From Trichoplax sp. H2 (lineage: Eukaryota > Placozoa > Uniplacotomia > Trichoplacea), in assembly GCA_003344405.1 (NCBI GenBank), contig NOWV01000001.1, positions 124,001 through 188,000 on the forward strand: a DNA stretch of 64,000 nucleotides. The letters are read 5' to 3'. Position numbers and translations under genes: made by a program. Positions 11,143 through 22,884 of this stretch are shown here, one piece after another. The notes under the pieces are model-generated. The model ran no database searches. It was not told the origin of the DNA and saw nothing but the letters and a program-made list of their open reading frames with translations. The stretch's first letter is position 1. Every line of letters starts with the position of its first letter.

Positions 11143-11950
11143 ATATTAGATCTAGTCAGAATATTTTTTCACTCCATTCCAGCCCTCGAAAAGAATTGGA
11201 GTGATTGTCCTTTTATGAAAATGCTGTTGTCTGCGTCGTTATTTATAATAATTTCTCGGAAAAGCGCACATTTTACCATTTATAGGCTTTGAAAAAAAAT
11301 TGATTTAGTCGCAAAAAATAAGCAACAGACTGCTATTCTCATACCGTAACATGCTAATCGAGAATTTAGCTAGAATAAAATGCAATAATAATTATGATAT
11401 CGAATTAGATCTAGTCCAGAGTATTTTTTTCTTTCCATTGCAGCCCTCGAAAAGAATTAAAATAATTATCCCTATAAGAAGATGCTGCCGTCTGCGTGAT
11501 TATTTATAGTAACATATCGACAGAATTACGGGAAAGCCTATATTTTACCATTTTTAGACTTTGAAAAATGCTTATTTACTGTTATTGGCTGAAATAAGCC
11601 ACAGACTGCTGTTCTTATAACGTAACATGCTAATCAAGGATTTAGCTCAGAATAAAATAAAAATAGCAATGATACTGTATTATATCTAGTTAGAGTATTC
11701 TTTTTACCCCATTACTACAGCACTCGAAAAGAATTGAAATGATTTGTCTTTTCATGAAGATACTGCCTTCTGTGTCGTTATTTACAGTAATTTCTTAAGA
11801 TAATTACGGGAAAGCCAATACTTTGTTATTTTTAGGCTTTGAAAAAGGTTTATTTAGTCACAAAGAAATAAACAACAGACTGCTATTCTCATACCGTAAC
11901 ATGTTAATCAAGGATTTAGCTCAAAATAGAATAATATTGACAATGATAGA
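11143..11950 (+). repeat. Three-copy tandem repeat, about 270 bp per unit
   Basis: The copies run about 11143-11403, 11404-11678 and 11679-11950. Each starts ATTAGATCTAGTC or similar, passes through CCCTCGAAAAGAATT and CTGCGTCGTTATTTA-type words, and ends with ACCGTAACATGCTAATC and a TTTAGCT-rich tail. They are diverged by point changes and small indels, so the array is old. No conserved open frame is shared by all three. Confidence 0.85.
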
Positions 11951-13099
11951 ATCAAAAGTTGTAAAAAGAATAATGATTAACTTCGATTGTTATAGGGTAG
12001 GTGTTATAAACTTAAAAAAAGGATAAAAAAAATTTTTCAACGAGCTGCCGGATTATGCAATAGTTTAAAGTGCTTGTACACTGTATACTAAAGACCAGCC
12101 TTTTATTTGTGACTTCTTTCAATTAAAATCAGATGAACAGTAAATATCTAATGGCACGGCCAATGTCGAAATCCATATACAAAGAATAACAGTCTTGATA
12201 AATGAGCCACTTCGCCATTCTATCTGGTTGAAAATATCGTCTACTAGCATATCCACAGTAAATATCGAACAGCATGTTTGCTACTATGAAGAGAAATGTT
12301 ACCGCATAACATACGCGTAGATGTATATTCTGAATTTACTCCCTTTGTCTACCTGAAAGACATATTTGCCATAGCATTTATTGCTTGTAGCTCTAGTAAA
12401 ACAAGCATAAAATAAGTTATGCTGATTCTCCTCCTCATTCGGAAAATTTCATCTCTATCCAAGACACTATCGTAGGTATCTACAACCTGCTTTGAAGTAA
12501 GCGTAAATAGACATTATTCTATGCTTTAGTAGGTCTCTTCCTTACTAGTCTATTTTCTGAAATGATCAAGCTTTCCGTTAATGAAAAATCCGTCCAAATA
12601 CCTCGTTATCAACACAGCAAGATTTTAGCTTAGAGACATAATCATTGAATCACTGGAGATCTTTGTCACAAGAGCAATTTGCAGTGTTAAATCGTTGGTA
12701 TAGCCTATACGTGAGCGCTATAGTGACTAAAATTGCAGAAGGAAGTAATAGTTATCTAGATCTTCTTTTGGAAATGATATAAGTACTGCAGAATATTTTT
12801 AGTTTTAATGGCTACAAACATGGGTGAAAATAAATCAATTTAAAATCAATAGAGTACAGACCTGATTCATATTCACCTTGAAATTATTTCTGATGAATAA
12901 GTCATTAGAATAGATGCTGAACTCTTTGCAAGTTTGTAAATATTCCAAGGTTCATTTTATCTCGCATAACATTTATGAGGACAGCGGTCAATGTTAACCA
13001 TTCTGTAACCGCATCAGTGGTTACTATTATGGCTAGAGAGAGTAACCCGTCTGGATTAGTAAATCACAACTTAATATCGTCTGTACTATCGCTTTCTTT

Positions 13100-14640
13100 A
13101 CTATTTAAATTCTCGAAGACCGTAGAAACGAGGTCAGAATCATTGAAATAGTTCCAGTTGTATCCTTAAATTACTTAAAAAAATGACTCTCAATGCTATT
13201 TCGAATTGCATTTAATTGGCACATGGTAAACCAGATTAGATTTCTTGCTCTAATCGCATCCTATTCAGTTAATACGAAAAATATCCTCAGAGTACTATAA
13301 TAATTGCAAATCGTATTTGCCTTATACAGAAATGGATGAGGTTACTATCATTGAGCAACCACAATTGCATCCTTAAAATTACTTTAAAAATATTTTACAC
13401 GGAATCCTATTCAACTCGCATTTATCTTGCCATAAAAATAAACGAGATTACAAATCTTTCTTCCACTCTATCCCTTTAAGGTTAGTAATTTCTTTTAAAA
13501 ATTTATACAGAATCTTATTTTATATCGTAATTATCTTTACATAAAAATAAACGAGACTGTTATCATTGAAACGGTTCTATTTGTGTCCTTAACGACTAGT
13601 AACTACTTTCAAAAATGATACAGAATCCTATTTCAAGTTCTATTCCTCTCAGCAGGAAAAATAAACGAGATTACATTCATTAAAACAACTTCATTTATGT
13701 CCTTAATGGTTAGTAACTACTTTCAATATTGGTACAGAATCCTATTTCAAGCTCTGTTTCTCTTGGCACGAAAATAAACTAGATTACATTCATTGGAACG
13801 GTTCCATTTGTATCCTTAACAGCTAGTTGCTACTTTTAAAAATGATATAGAATCCAATTTCAAGTTATACGAGTATTTCTCTTGGCACGAAAAATAAACG
13901 AGACTACAATCATTGAAATGGCTCTATTTGAGCCCTTAATTAACAGTCAACAACTATCGTACTTTAAAAAAGATGATACAGAACTTTATTTCAAAGTTAT
14001 ATTTATCTTGGTGTAAAATAAACGAGGTTTCAATTTTTATTCTAACGGTGCCCTTTATAGCCTAAAATTCCTTAAAAATGCCACAGAATCCTACTTCAAG
14101 TTATATTTATCTTGGTGTAAAAATAAACGAGGCTTCAATTTTTATTCCAATCGTATCCCTGGTAGTCTAGAATTCCTCGAAAATGGCATAGAATCCTATT
14201 TCAAGTTCTATTTGCTCTGCTACAAAAATAAAGGAGATTATAAATTCTTCCTTCACTAGTATCCTTTACCGGTCATTCACTTCTAAAAAATTATTATCAG
14301 AATCTCCTTTCTTTAAGTAATTATAGCCCTTACGTAAAATAAACCAGATTATAATCATTGAAACGGCTCCATTTGTGCCTTTAACAGCTAATAACTACCG
14401 TAGCTTAAAAAGATACAAAAGTCTATTTCAAATTACATTTGTCTTGGCATAAATAAATAAATAAACGAGGTTATAATCTCTACTCTAATTTTATTCTTTT
14501 ATAGCTCATAACTCCAGCAAAAGAAAATTGTAAAGCCTTATTTTAAGTTGTATTAGCCTTAGCACAGAAATTAATAGGATTACAACCCCTGAAATGGTTG
14601 CAACTGTATCCATTACTATCAAGAATCCATTTATTATAGG
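13100..14640 (+). repeat. Degenerate tandem array, unit about 112 bp
   Basis: The word AAAATAAACGAG or a close variant recurs near 13440, 13548, 13668, 13780, 13898, 14020, 14122, 14228, 14335, 14455 and 14565. Between occurrences are ATTGAAACGG, CCATTTGTATCCTTAA, GATACAGAATCC and ATTTCAAGTT-type words in fixed order. Weaker copies extend back to about 13100. About 12-13 copies are present, well diverged from one another. Confidence 0.85.
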
Positions 14641-15858
14641 ATCATATCTTAATAGATGGATGGTATTACAATAATATTCACATTAGCCCTATTCATGTGC
14701 TCGTCGGAGACAAAAAAAACAGAAATTATATTCTATCAATGGAGCTGATAGATTGATTCAATTGCTTTAGATTGAAAATAAATTCATCGCATAGTCCATT
14801 CTATCCTATTTTGCCAACATGTTCGATATTGCCATTGATCCAATGAATAGATCACGTAACCCATTTTATTCCTATTTTGCCAACACTACATTTGTAATAT
14901 CTCTGTTAATACAAATGAATTAGGTTGTACCTATCACCCATTCTAGGTGCCTATTTTGATATCCTATCTGAAATCTCGATTTAAATCGGCTAGAAATGGG
15001 TATAAAATTCGAATTTACAAGGCTATGAAATATCTTTTTATGATATGAAATGAATCAATCCTAGGACTTATTCTACCTTACCAGCCCATCCAATATCACC
15101 ATTGATACCAATGAACGATTACATAACCCCATTTGGTCCTTATTTAGCTATGTTATTGAATAACTTCATTGATGCGTGACAGATAGAAATTAACAATCAT
15201 ATTATTTATTTCAACCAAGTTGAACAGTAGAAAAGTACTAGCAATGAAACTTTCAAAACAGTAGAAATCATCAAAAATCCATGGCTTAACTCATTTTCAT
15301 TTTCAGGTAAAAGACAATCTTATTCATAATCAAATAAAGATGTTATCCCCATTTATTGGGTAAGAAAAGTAGAATGTGAATAATACCAAATGTGAATGAA
15401 ATTAAATCAAATTGAACAATACATCAGCAGCAGATTTAGTGAATAGGAATCATCAGCAAACAAAACCTACTACCGGGTGTTGGCAAATAAACGTGTATAA
15501 AAAGGTTTCTACTAAATAGTGGAAAGAACCGATCACGTGCATGATAGGAGAAGATCAAGTTTAGATATTGGACTAAAGAAGATCAATTTACATAGGGAAT
15601 AACATTGGAAATATTATGGGTTAAATGGGAAGTAATCAATTGAACCCAGCTGTTACACTAGCTGTATATTCAAGAGTACAAATTATAGAGAAATTTTTAA
15701 TGCTATTTATATCATAATAAACACCTCGCATCGCCAATTGATTCATGTCAAAAAGTTGCATCAAGGCTGGAAAGGCAGAGTGAGAATAAGGTTATCATCA
15801 AGAAAGAAATATTATCTCAAGACGGCTAAGAAAAAGAACAAAATTAAAATCTCTCACC

Positions 15859-16155
15859 ATGTCTAAGAAAGAATTACAAAAATCTCAAGCGCAAGTCAAA
15901 CAAGTGATGGATATTATGCAAAAAAATGTGGATAAAGCTATCGAAAGAGAAGAGAAAATTAGTGTATTAAATGAAAGAGCCGATAGCCTTTATAGCCATG
16001 CATCTGAATTTGAAACCAATGCCGCTCAACTTAAAAATAAGTACTGGTGGAAAAATTTCAAAATGTGGATCATTTTGATCGTTACCATTATCTTAATCGT
16101 AGTGGCTATCGTAGTTTGGATTGTACTTTCACATGTTAAAAAATCCAAACCATGA
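15859..16155 (+). CDS. VAMP/synaptobrevin R-SNARE, single exon
   Basis: This 98-residue vesicle SNARE pairs with syntaxin and SNAP-25-type partners to drive membrane fusion. The SNARE helix spans about residues 5-61, with the zero-layer Arg at residue 30 in NVDKAIEREEK. It is followed by the juxtamembrane KYWWKNFKMW (Trp 63, 64), conserved in VAMP1-3, a membrane anchor at about 69-90 and an 8-residue tail. The N-terminus has only a few residues before the SNARE motif, so the proline-rich leader of vertebrate VAMP2 is absent. The ATG sits in a CACC-ATG context. The reading frame is uninterrupted, whereas animal VAMP genes usually carry introns. A retrocopy or intron loss is possible; no poly(A) remnant is seen. 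The gene converges with HPF1. Confidence 0.93.
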   Translation: MSKKELQKSQAQVKQVMDIMQKNVDKAIEREEKISVLNERADSLYSHASEFETNAAQLKNKYWWKNFKMWIILIVTIILIVVAIVVWIVLSHVKKSKP

Positions 16156-17010
16156 CACTCGTCGACAACACCATCCAATATAACCACGTAAGAAGAGTTC
16201 AGTCCACCACTCATCTATCATATTATATTACAAAAATTGGACCATTTCGAGCGTCTAATGAAGCGTTGTAATTCTGCCATCCGTTCGTAAAATTATATTA
16301 CCCTGTTAGAGAATTGTTGTTGGATTTTAGCATTTATAAACAGAAATTTACTTTAGGCAATATCTATCGATAGCGATATATTAACAAAGGTAAAATCAGT
16401 GCTCAAAAACACCATTTGCATACATCACCTTACATTCAATCTTATACCGTAGTGGTCTACAACTATTGGATAGAACAATGATTGGTGTTTAGTTTCATTA
16501 GATCAAATGATTTTCAATACTCTATATGCACAACCTTAATGATAGGCGTCGACTAGTTCATATTATAATAACCTATGAAAAATTACTTGATATTCATTTA
16601 CTAAGGCTACTTTCTATAAAACTGCAGTATATTTACTTGTCAATTTTATCCAAACTTAAATACGAATGAATCTATCACATCTAGGCTATCTTAGTACAGT
16701 AGTCCTTGCTAGAAGGTAAATACTGTAAAATATCTCTAATCGCAATTGCTGGATTCATTAAAATAATATATTCAAATTCTATTGTAAAGAAATCAACCTA
16801 AAGAAATAACTCCCTAAGCTAGAAGCTTGAATCATGCCGAAATATATTAAAATCAACTACTATAGAAATATTTGATCAAAGTTAAAATGGTGTAAAAAAT
16901 GAAAGATTCAGTTATAAAAATTGTTTATTTCTTAATTTTCAATGCCTGAAATGATATCAACTTTTCCAAAATGTGTTACAATATCATTTAACAATTCTTG
17001 ACATATTATT
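16156..17010. other. Convergent 3' region between VAMP and HPF1
   Basis: The two genes end toward each other over about 850 bp. No gene is seen. It should hold both 3' UTRs. Confidence 0.6.
16924..16929 (-). terminator. Poly(A) signal of HPF1
   Basis: On the minus strand AATAAA lies about 80 bp past the HPF1 stop codon at 17011, a normal position for a short 3' UTR. Confidence 0.5.
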
Positions 17011-19981
17011 TTATCGTGTTAACTGTAACTGACTTAGACACGAACGTTTCCTATTTGTCATATGAATACTAATAATATCGGCATATAACGGTCTTCTTAA
17101 TAAACTATAAGCAGTCGTTAGCAAGTGCAGAGCAAAATTATTGAATTCTTCACCCCTACAAAACAAATCAATTCCAAGCTCAAGTCCCATACCATAATCG
17201 CATTCATCGTTTGCAAATTGTACGTAAGTGATGAGTTCTTCTAACGGTTCTAGAAATTTCAGTCTTTGAGCCGTGTTCTTGCATTTTTCAATATTAGTTA
17301 ATATTTTACCAAGGGCTGCATTAGTAACATTCAGGGGCCTATATCCAATATCTAATTTCTTATCTACTGGAACCACAATACCAAGCGTATGAAATGTATT
17401 AGCGACAACATATTTCTTCCTTTCCTTTACGCTTTTACTATTAACGCTTAAGTCGAAATGATATCTTGCAGCCCACTCTTGCAATTTGCTGGCTAGTTCA
17501 TTTATTTCTTTCTTTGCCGCTTTACGATTCAGTTGATTGTCAATATAGGTTCTGTCATAAGCAAAATGATATTGTAATTATAGTATCAATATAACTTTAA
17601 AAGATATTACGACATCCTACATCTGATTTATTGATTGGATAACTCAAGCTTATTTCTATAGTCAATATTTACAGACGAGAATAGGTAGCATTTGCAAATT
17701 AAGTGAAATTAAAAATTTCCACATCACGTCCAAATATTCATCTGATAAACTACTCACTTGACTGCAGCGAAAAGGTTAGTACCCATACATTTAAGTTCAC
17801 ACGAATTGCCTCCAGTATTGCTTGCGACTAAATCTGGCAATTTATCTGGATCATCCCTGAAGTTATACGTTAAAAAAGCATACGCAGTTTAGAATAAATC
17901 ATGAAGTGGTTACATGATACATTCGTTATACTTTCAACAATGATAATCGTTTGTTCCCCAGCAACTTTAAAGCTATACTAATTGAGAATGATTTATTCGG
18001 AAGTAAAAGTTAATAATATACTGTACAGTTAACTGCCCCACAATGCATGGTTTAATGATAAGAGACGATATTACATTAAATTTCTTGAAATTTAAAATTC
18101 GAGAATTAACGTCCAATGCAGTTAAAGTTATAGTAGACATAACTATCATATAGCATTGGCTTCGAGCCGGCCGCTTACTCGATTTATCAACAGACAGGTC
18201 TACCGACTGGTCTTACTAGTCTCTGGTAAAAGGGCAAGACGTACCTACATAATAACTTAGACTAGTAAGAGGTCACAAGTTCCATGGCTACTTAATGAAT
18301 CAATGATCATTTCCTGGGTAATACAACCACCGTAAAACAACCCTACTTAGGCTACAAACTCTTTGCTTCAATATCATAACATATTTATCAGAATTTCATA
18401 TGTAAAATAGTAATCGAACCTTTTTCAGGTCTAACCAGCACTTTATTTCTAAATACATATCATGTAAGCTTACTATCCTACCACTACTTTTTGGTGTGTC
18501 CTAATTAACCCAAAAGGCAAATATGCAATTCATAATATATATAGGTAATTGTTCACAGGTATGCTACCACCATTATTACTACTGTACTATCTAAATGAGC
18601 GAGTACAGGCTACCTACTACATCTTCCACAATACTACAGCATCGCGACAGGCACTAATTACTAATTTATATAAATTTCAAATATACTTAAGCATGCAAGC
18701 CAAAATTGTCATGTAAGAGTAAAACAGCTCCTAAAGCTGAGCCTATAATATAAGGGGTCAGTTTATTTCTCGCCGGTTAAAACATTTGAATCAAGATCTA
18801 ATAATGTAATCAAAGCATGCACATATCAAATAAAATCGATAGCACACAGTACCTATAATAGCCAAAATGATACGAACTTTCATCTTCTCTGGCTAGCAAA
18901 GTCATCATTTCGGGGGGATCGTAATAAAATCTCCAGTGTAAATAATAGGAAGTTATCGATGATTCATCTCTATCATCAAATTGACCAGCTAAAACGTCGA
19001 AAGCTCCAACCAGTTTTAACTGTAGGGTATCCATTAAAGCATCTATAAAATCATTTATTTAACGGAGCAAAACAAGCAAAGTATGCTAAGAATCGCATAT
19101 CATAGAGAAAGTATTGTAAGAAGTACGCTTTCTCACGGTCATATCAGCAATGTAAAGCGCTATAACTTTTGAGAAGGTAAAAGTCAAGGTATAGCTGTAC
19201 CTGATGGAGCTGTAGGATTTACTTCTTGGCAAAATTCATAGAACCTAAAGAAATCGTCTGGCATAGTAACACCGAATTTTGCTTTCATGAATTCAATCCG
19301 TTTGCTGTAATCGATCTCAGAATCATGCTCCTTGCTTTTTTTATTAGACGGCACACTGTCCTGGAATTCTTCTTCAGCATTTTTTCTTTTCCCTGATCAG
19401 AATTCAATTAAGTTTAGCTCTGATTGTATCGAACATATAATTTGGTATGACAGCTTGGAATTTACAGTCGATATAATCAGAGAAATACTATTATCAACAG
19501 TCATCCAAATGAGAATTACTTTTGTCATGTATAGTAACGATCGTTGCTGTTCATATCGTATGGTACATTTATGAGTGTGCAATAGATATAATCTACAGTT
19601 ATATACCGAATAAGAATTGCTTTTATCTTATATCATAATAATAACACAGTATAGTCATTGCTGTTCATATCCTACAATTACGAGTTTGCAGCAAGTGTAA
19701 TTCGATAAATGGATCTTGTACAATCACCGAACGAGAGCTATCTTTATCATGCAGCTTAAAATCTGCATTATGTAATCGTTGGTGCAATTTCGAATTCTAG
19801 AGAAGGTAGATAATTTATTACAATACCCAACTTATTGCACTTATATTCTAGCAAATATTACACGATTTAAAAATTAATCATGCCTTCACGAATACATAAT
19901 TTGGGTAGAGGTGAAATAACGTTAGGAGAATACTTTGTAAATAGTACCTGAAGATTCCACATTCGATGCCGTTGGCTGTTT
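17011..19981 (-). CDS. HPF1, histone PARylation factor 1 (5' end missing)
   Basis: HPF1 docks on PARP1/PARP2 at DNA breaks and completes their active site, redirecting ADP-ribosylation to serine. Exons in coding order: 19981-19948, 19392-19201, 19042-18853, 17856-17758, 17551-17011; frame is kept at each junction. They encode 351 residues, against about 346 for the human protein, so the missing first exon should be very short. Recognised blocks are MPDDFFRFYEFCQEVNP, LQLKLVGAFDVLAGQFDD, RFYYDPPEMM, FGYYRDDPDKLPDLVASN, the PVDKKLDIGYRPL region and VQFANDECDYGMGLELG. The last includes the Asp-Glu pair equivalent to human D283/E284, where Glu supplies the catalytic base. A basic SSGKRKN stretch near the N-terminus resembles the human nuclear N-tail. 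I found no convincing start codon exon upstream of 19981. Confidence 0.92.
18211..18270. repeat. Spaced 12-bp inverted repeat in an HPF1 intron
   Basis: TCTTACTAGTCT (18211-18222) and its exact reverse complement AGACTAGTAAGA (18259-18270) are separated by 36 bp in the intron between the 18853 and 17856 exon ends. Confidence 0.6.
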
Positions 19982-22712
19982 CTAGAAAGTCATAATAACA
20001 TAGATATGTTTAAAAGTTATTAGTCATCATCATATGGCTCTATCAAAATGGAGCAACATCCAATCTTATGAGGATTTAAACCGCGCACAGCAATAATAAT
20101 ATTTCCTTGCAAACATGGAAACGATTGACGTGGCTGTTCTGATACCCCTACTTGGGAAATCTCCTCGATTCTGGTTAACTTCCAGAAATAATAAGGTATT
20201 AAACTATACCAGGTGATCTCATAATGTATTAAGCTACTGCAAAGCGGACAGAATTGAACCATGGAATTACCCAGTCAATTTAATTGAATAACTAGAACAT
20301 GCCTTGATTAATTATCATTATGTGAAAGGCATTATATCGTAATTCTAGCAATTGAAACTATTTCAACTTGTGCAATCTTGCAGCTACGATCTCACCAAGA
20401 TCTCTACAATATCCAGAAACTATTTTCAAATTAAAATTACAGCAGTGCTTCTACTCTATCGATTTCAAATTCGTAAGACAAAATGGCTACACTGCAATGT
20501 GTTTACTATTTACCTTTACAAGCTTTCTTGGCGCCATTTTTCAAGCTGATCCTACAAGTGAAGCTTTAAAGCTTCACTTGTACTGTGTGATACGGAACTG
20601 CAAGCTACAGTACATGGTATTGCAGATTTACAGTATTAACTACAGTACTGGTACCGGTAATGTATCCTGATGCTAAAGTATTGTCCCGGTCCGGTCGTTT
20701 GAAGGAAAGGAAAACAAGTAGTGCAACTGCAACATTATAGCTACAGGTTGCGGTAAAACAAAAATTATTTATCCCTGGCTGTAGGTTTTCATTTGCCGTT
20801 TCTAAACGAATTGAATTCTAAGGAGCATGTTCCATATGATCCCGTTATCGTCTCGACCAATAGTTATACAACGCAGTAATGCAGCTGTACTATACTGTGC
20901 TCGCAACTAAGTTTTAATATTTGTACTCGTATGCCCTTATGGACTACGACGTAACTTTGAATCAAGTTATAATACAGTAATAGTACTGCAGGAGGATCAC
21001 ATACCAGAGCTTAATAGAGGTGCTTATTCCATGCAACATTGCTGGTATTACGGTACTGCAAAAGCTAGTTAGTTAAATAAATGAAATGATACTGCTATAA
21101 TTTCCATCATAAAATTAACAGAGATTTTGATGATTGTAGTCGTTATTAATAATTTATTCATCTTACAATATAATGATATTTCAATTGTAACGATGGCACA
21201 ATATAGCTGGATAGTAACTGTAAGTACATAATATAATTAATTTTAGCAAATATTGTTCTCTATCTTTAATCCTGGAAAAAAAATATTGCCATCAACTTTC
21301 AACGCAAACGTGTACAGATATGGTTTACTCATTAATTACTTCCATAACATACAGATACAATTGCTGCAGCTCATAATTGTTTTCACCACAAAGCAAAACA
21401 CCCATTTAATTTAGCATGGTGATTTTTGCAATCACTCTTAGAAAGTACCTCAGTAACATAATAAAGTGAAACGTTGTAATTACAGTATTAACTGAATATG
21501 CAAGTGTCATAATATGCGCCATCTTGTATAGCTACCAGTATTAGCATATGTAAATACAGATATATAATAGACCTTAACAGAATCGTATTTGTGCCGATAG
21601 TGTGCAGGATTAGATCAATACATACACACGATGCTTATCTACTTAATCGTGTAGGTTGTCATTTACATAATCAATCCGTAATGATCAATTATTAAATCAT
21701 AACAAGGTAAATTGTTGATTCACCTAATCAGTTTCTACCATATTTTGCTGTAATATGACCAATTGACCTTTCATTTTACATCGAAACTTATACGTACATT
21801 AAATAATACATTATTTGATCCAAGTAAAGTAACGTGAAAAGACATTACATTAAATCTCTGAATTGCACTTTACCTATTAGATATAAGTAACAGTTATAAT
21901 TTAACAGATGACTAAAAAACCCCTGCTATAAGATTTCTACATATCTCAATAGTAATCATATTAGTCTGATCTCGCAACTCTTACATTTGACATCGAAGTT
22001 GCACCATAGTTCAGAATTTGATGACATACGTACATATATCTTTATACAGAAAACCACAAAAACATTTTAATATTAACGCCCGCTAAATTCAATAGGCTCT
22101 AGATAAATCTTACCTTACAAATTTACAAAAAATCCTAAATATACTGCTATATACAAACACCTAAAGCCAAAATACTTTAGAGTGGCTTCACAGGTCTTAC
22201 TAACTTATGGAATATCAATTTCATAGGTGAATAGAAAAGTGCTATAATTTACAGTACAATTGTTGATAATTTCTTAAAGTCAATTAAGAAATCCATCAAA
22301 TTGCTGAATATACAAGGTTACATTATGCAGCGGTGGATTTTCATCAAAATCCTCAATGTTAGCCAATAATTTTCGAGCAGTCGATCAACCCTTTGCAAAT
22401 ATCCTATGTTTATCCATTTTAAAATTTTAATCACAAAAGCAACCCATGGTCAATCATTTTGCTCCCAATCATAAATCAATCCAAATTAGACCAATCCTAC
22501 CAAGGAAATTTACCGTCCAAGATAATGTAAAGATAATATAAACATACCAGTTATATATAGGTAACAATTAATCCGGTCCCATTGCTTGTGCTTTATATGC
22601 GTATATATTTGAAGATATTTAAGTGGGGTTTTGTTGAAAAGTGTATAAACTAAAGACGCTGTCCACGACTTGCTATTACCATGCTGGTATAATATTGATC
22701 TTTTGTACTTTG
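19982..22712. other. Spacer between HPF1 and the LDLR-like gene
   Basis: Both flanking genes read leftward, so this holds the HPF1 promoter and probably its unfound first exon, plus the 3' end of the receptor gene. Open frames at 20020-20262 (-) and 20352-20670 (+) have no family match I recognise. A perfect 30-bp palindrome lies at 20553-20582. Confidence 0.5.
20553..20582. repeat. Perfect 30-bp palindrome
   Basis: The half-site TACAAGTGAAGCTTT (20553-20567) is followed directly by its exact reverse complement (20568-20582), with no spacer and no mismatch. Symmetry ends at the next base on each side. Confidence 0.95.
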
Positions 22713-22790
22713 TTAGACCTGAGTGGCTACCGATTGGCTAGATACCATCGAGAACCTTGAGCCCACCAAGTGTTGCCTTGATGAGTATGA
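22713..22790 (-). CDS. Possible alternative last exon of the LDLR-like receptor
   Basis: The final exon of the receptor contains a strong internal donor, GTAAGTATG, at 22899. A phase-compatible acceptor, GAATTAG, precedes 22790. Joining them replaces the short VSMK ending with 25 residues that start SYSSRQHLVGSRF and end QSVATQV before a TAA at 22713. The isoform would have 897 residues. Its last residues T-Q-V fit a class I PDZ ligand (S/T-x-V). This is prediction from splice signals and frame only. Confidence 0.4.
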   Translation of the reverse strand, partial: SYSSRQHLVGSRFSMVSSQSVATQV

Positions 22791-22884
22791 CTAATTCAAT
22801 ATCAAAGGAAGATTTATTAATTCTCAAATGTATAGTATAATAGGAGTCTTGCGATAGGTAACAGTAGCAGAAACTTTCATTTAT

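Larger units (their letters stand above)
8970..15858. other. Seven-kilobase gene-free region with repeats
   Basis: I found no exon I can defend between the glycosyltransferase and VAMP genes. The region contains hairpins at 9402-9445 and 10814-10887, a three-copy tandem array at 11143-11950 with a diverged relative near 10090-10155, and an array of about 112-bp units at 13100-14640. The open frame at 11823-12026 is repeat sequence, not a gene. The promoter of VAMP must lie near the end. Confidence 0.6.

Noticed and set aside
11823-12026. 67-codon open frame
   Set aside because: It lies in the third unit of a tandem repeat and is not open in the other units.
20020-20262. Minus-strand frame starting with FCPLCSSL, like an RNA polymerase zinc-ribbon subunit or an HPF1 first exon
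   Set aside because: The second Cys pair of a zinc ribbon is absent, the rest does not fit the family, and no donor in the phase needed for HPF1 was found.
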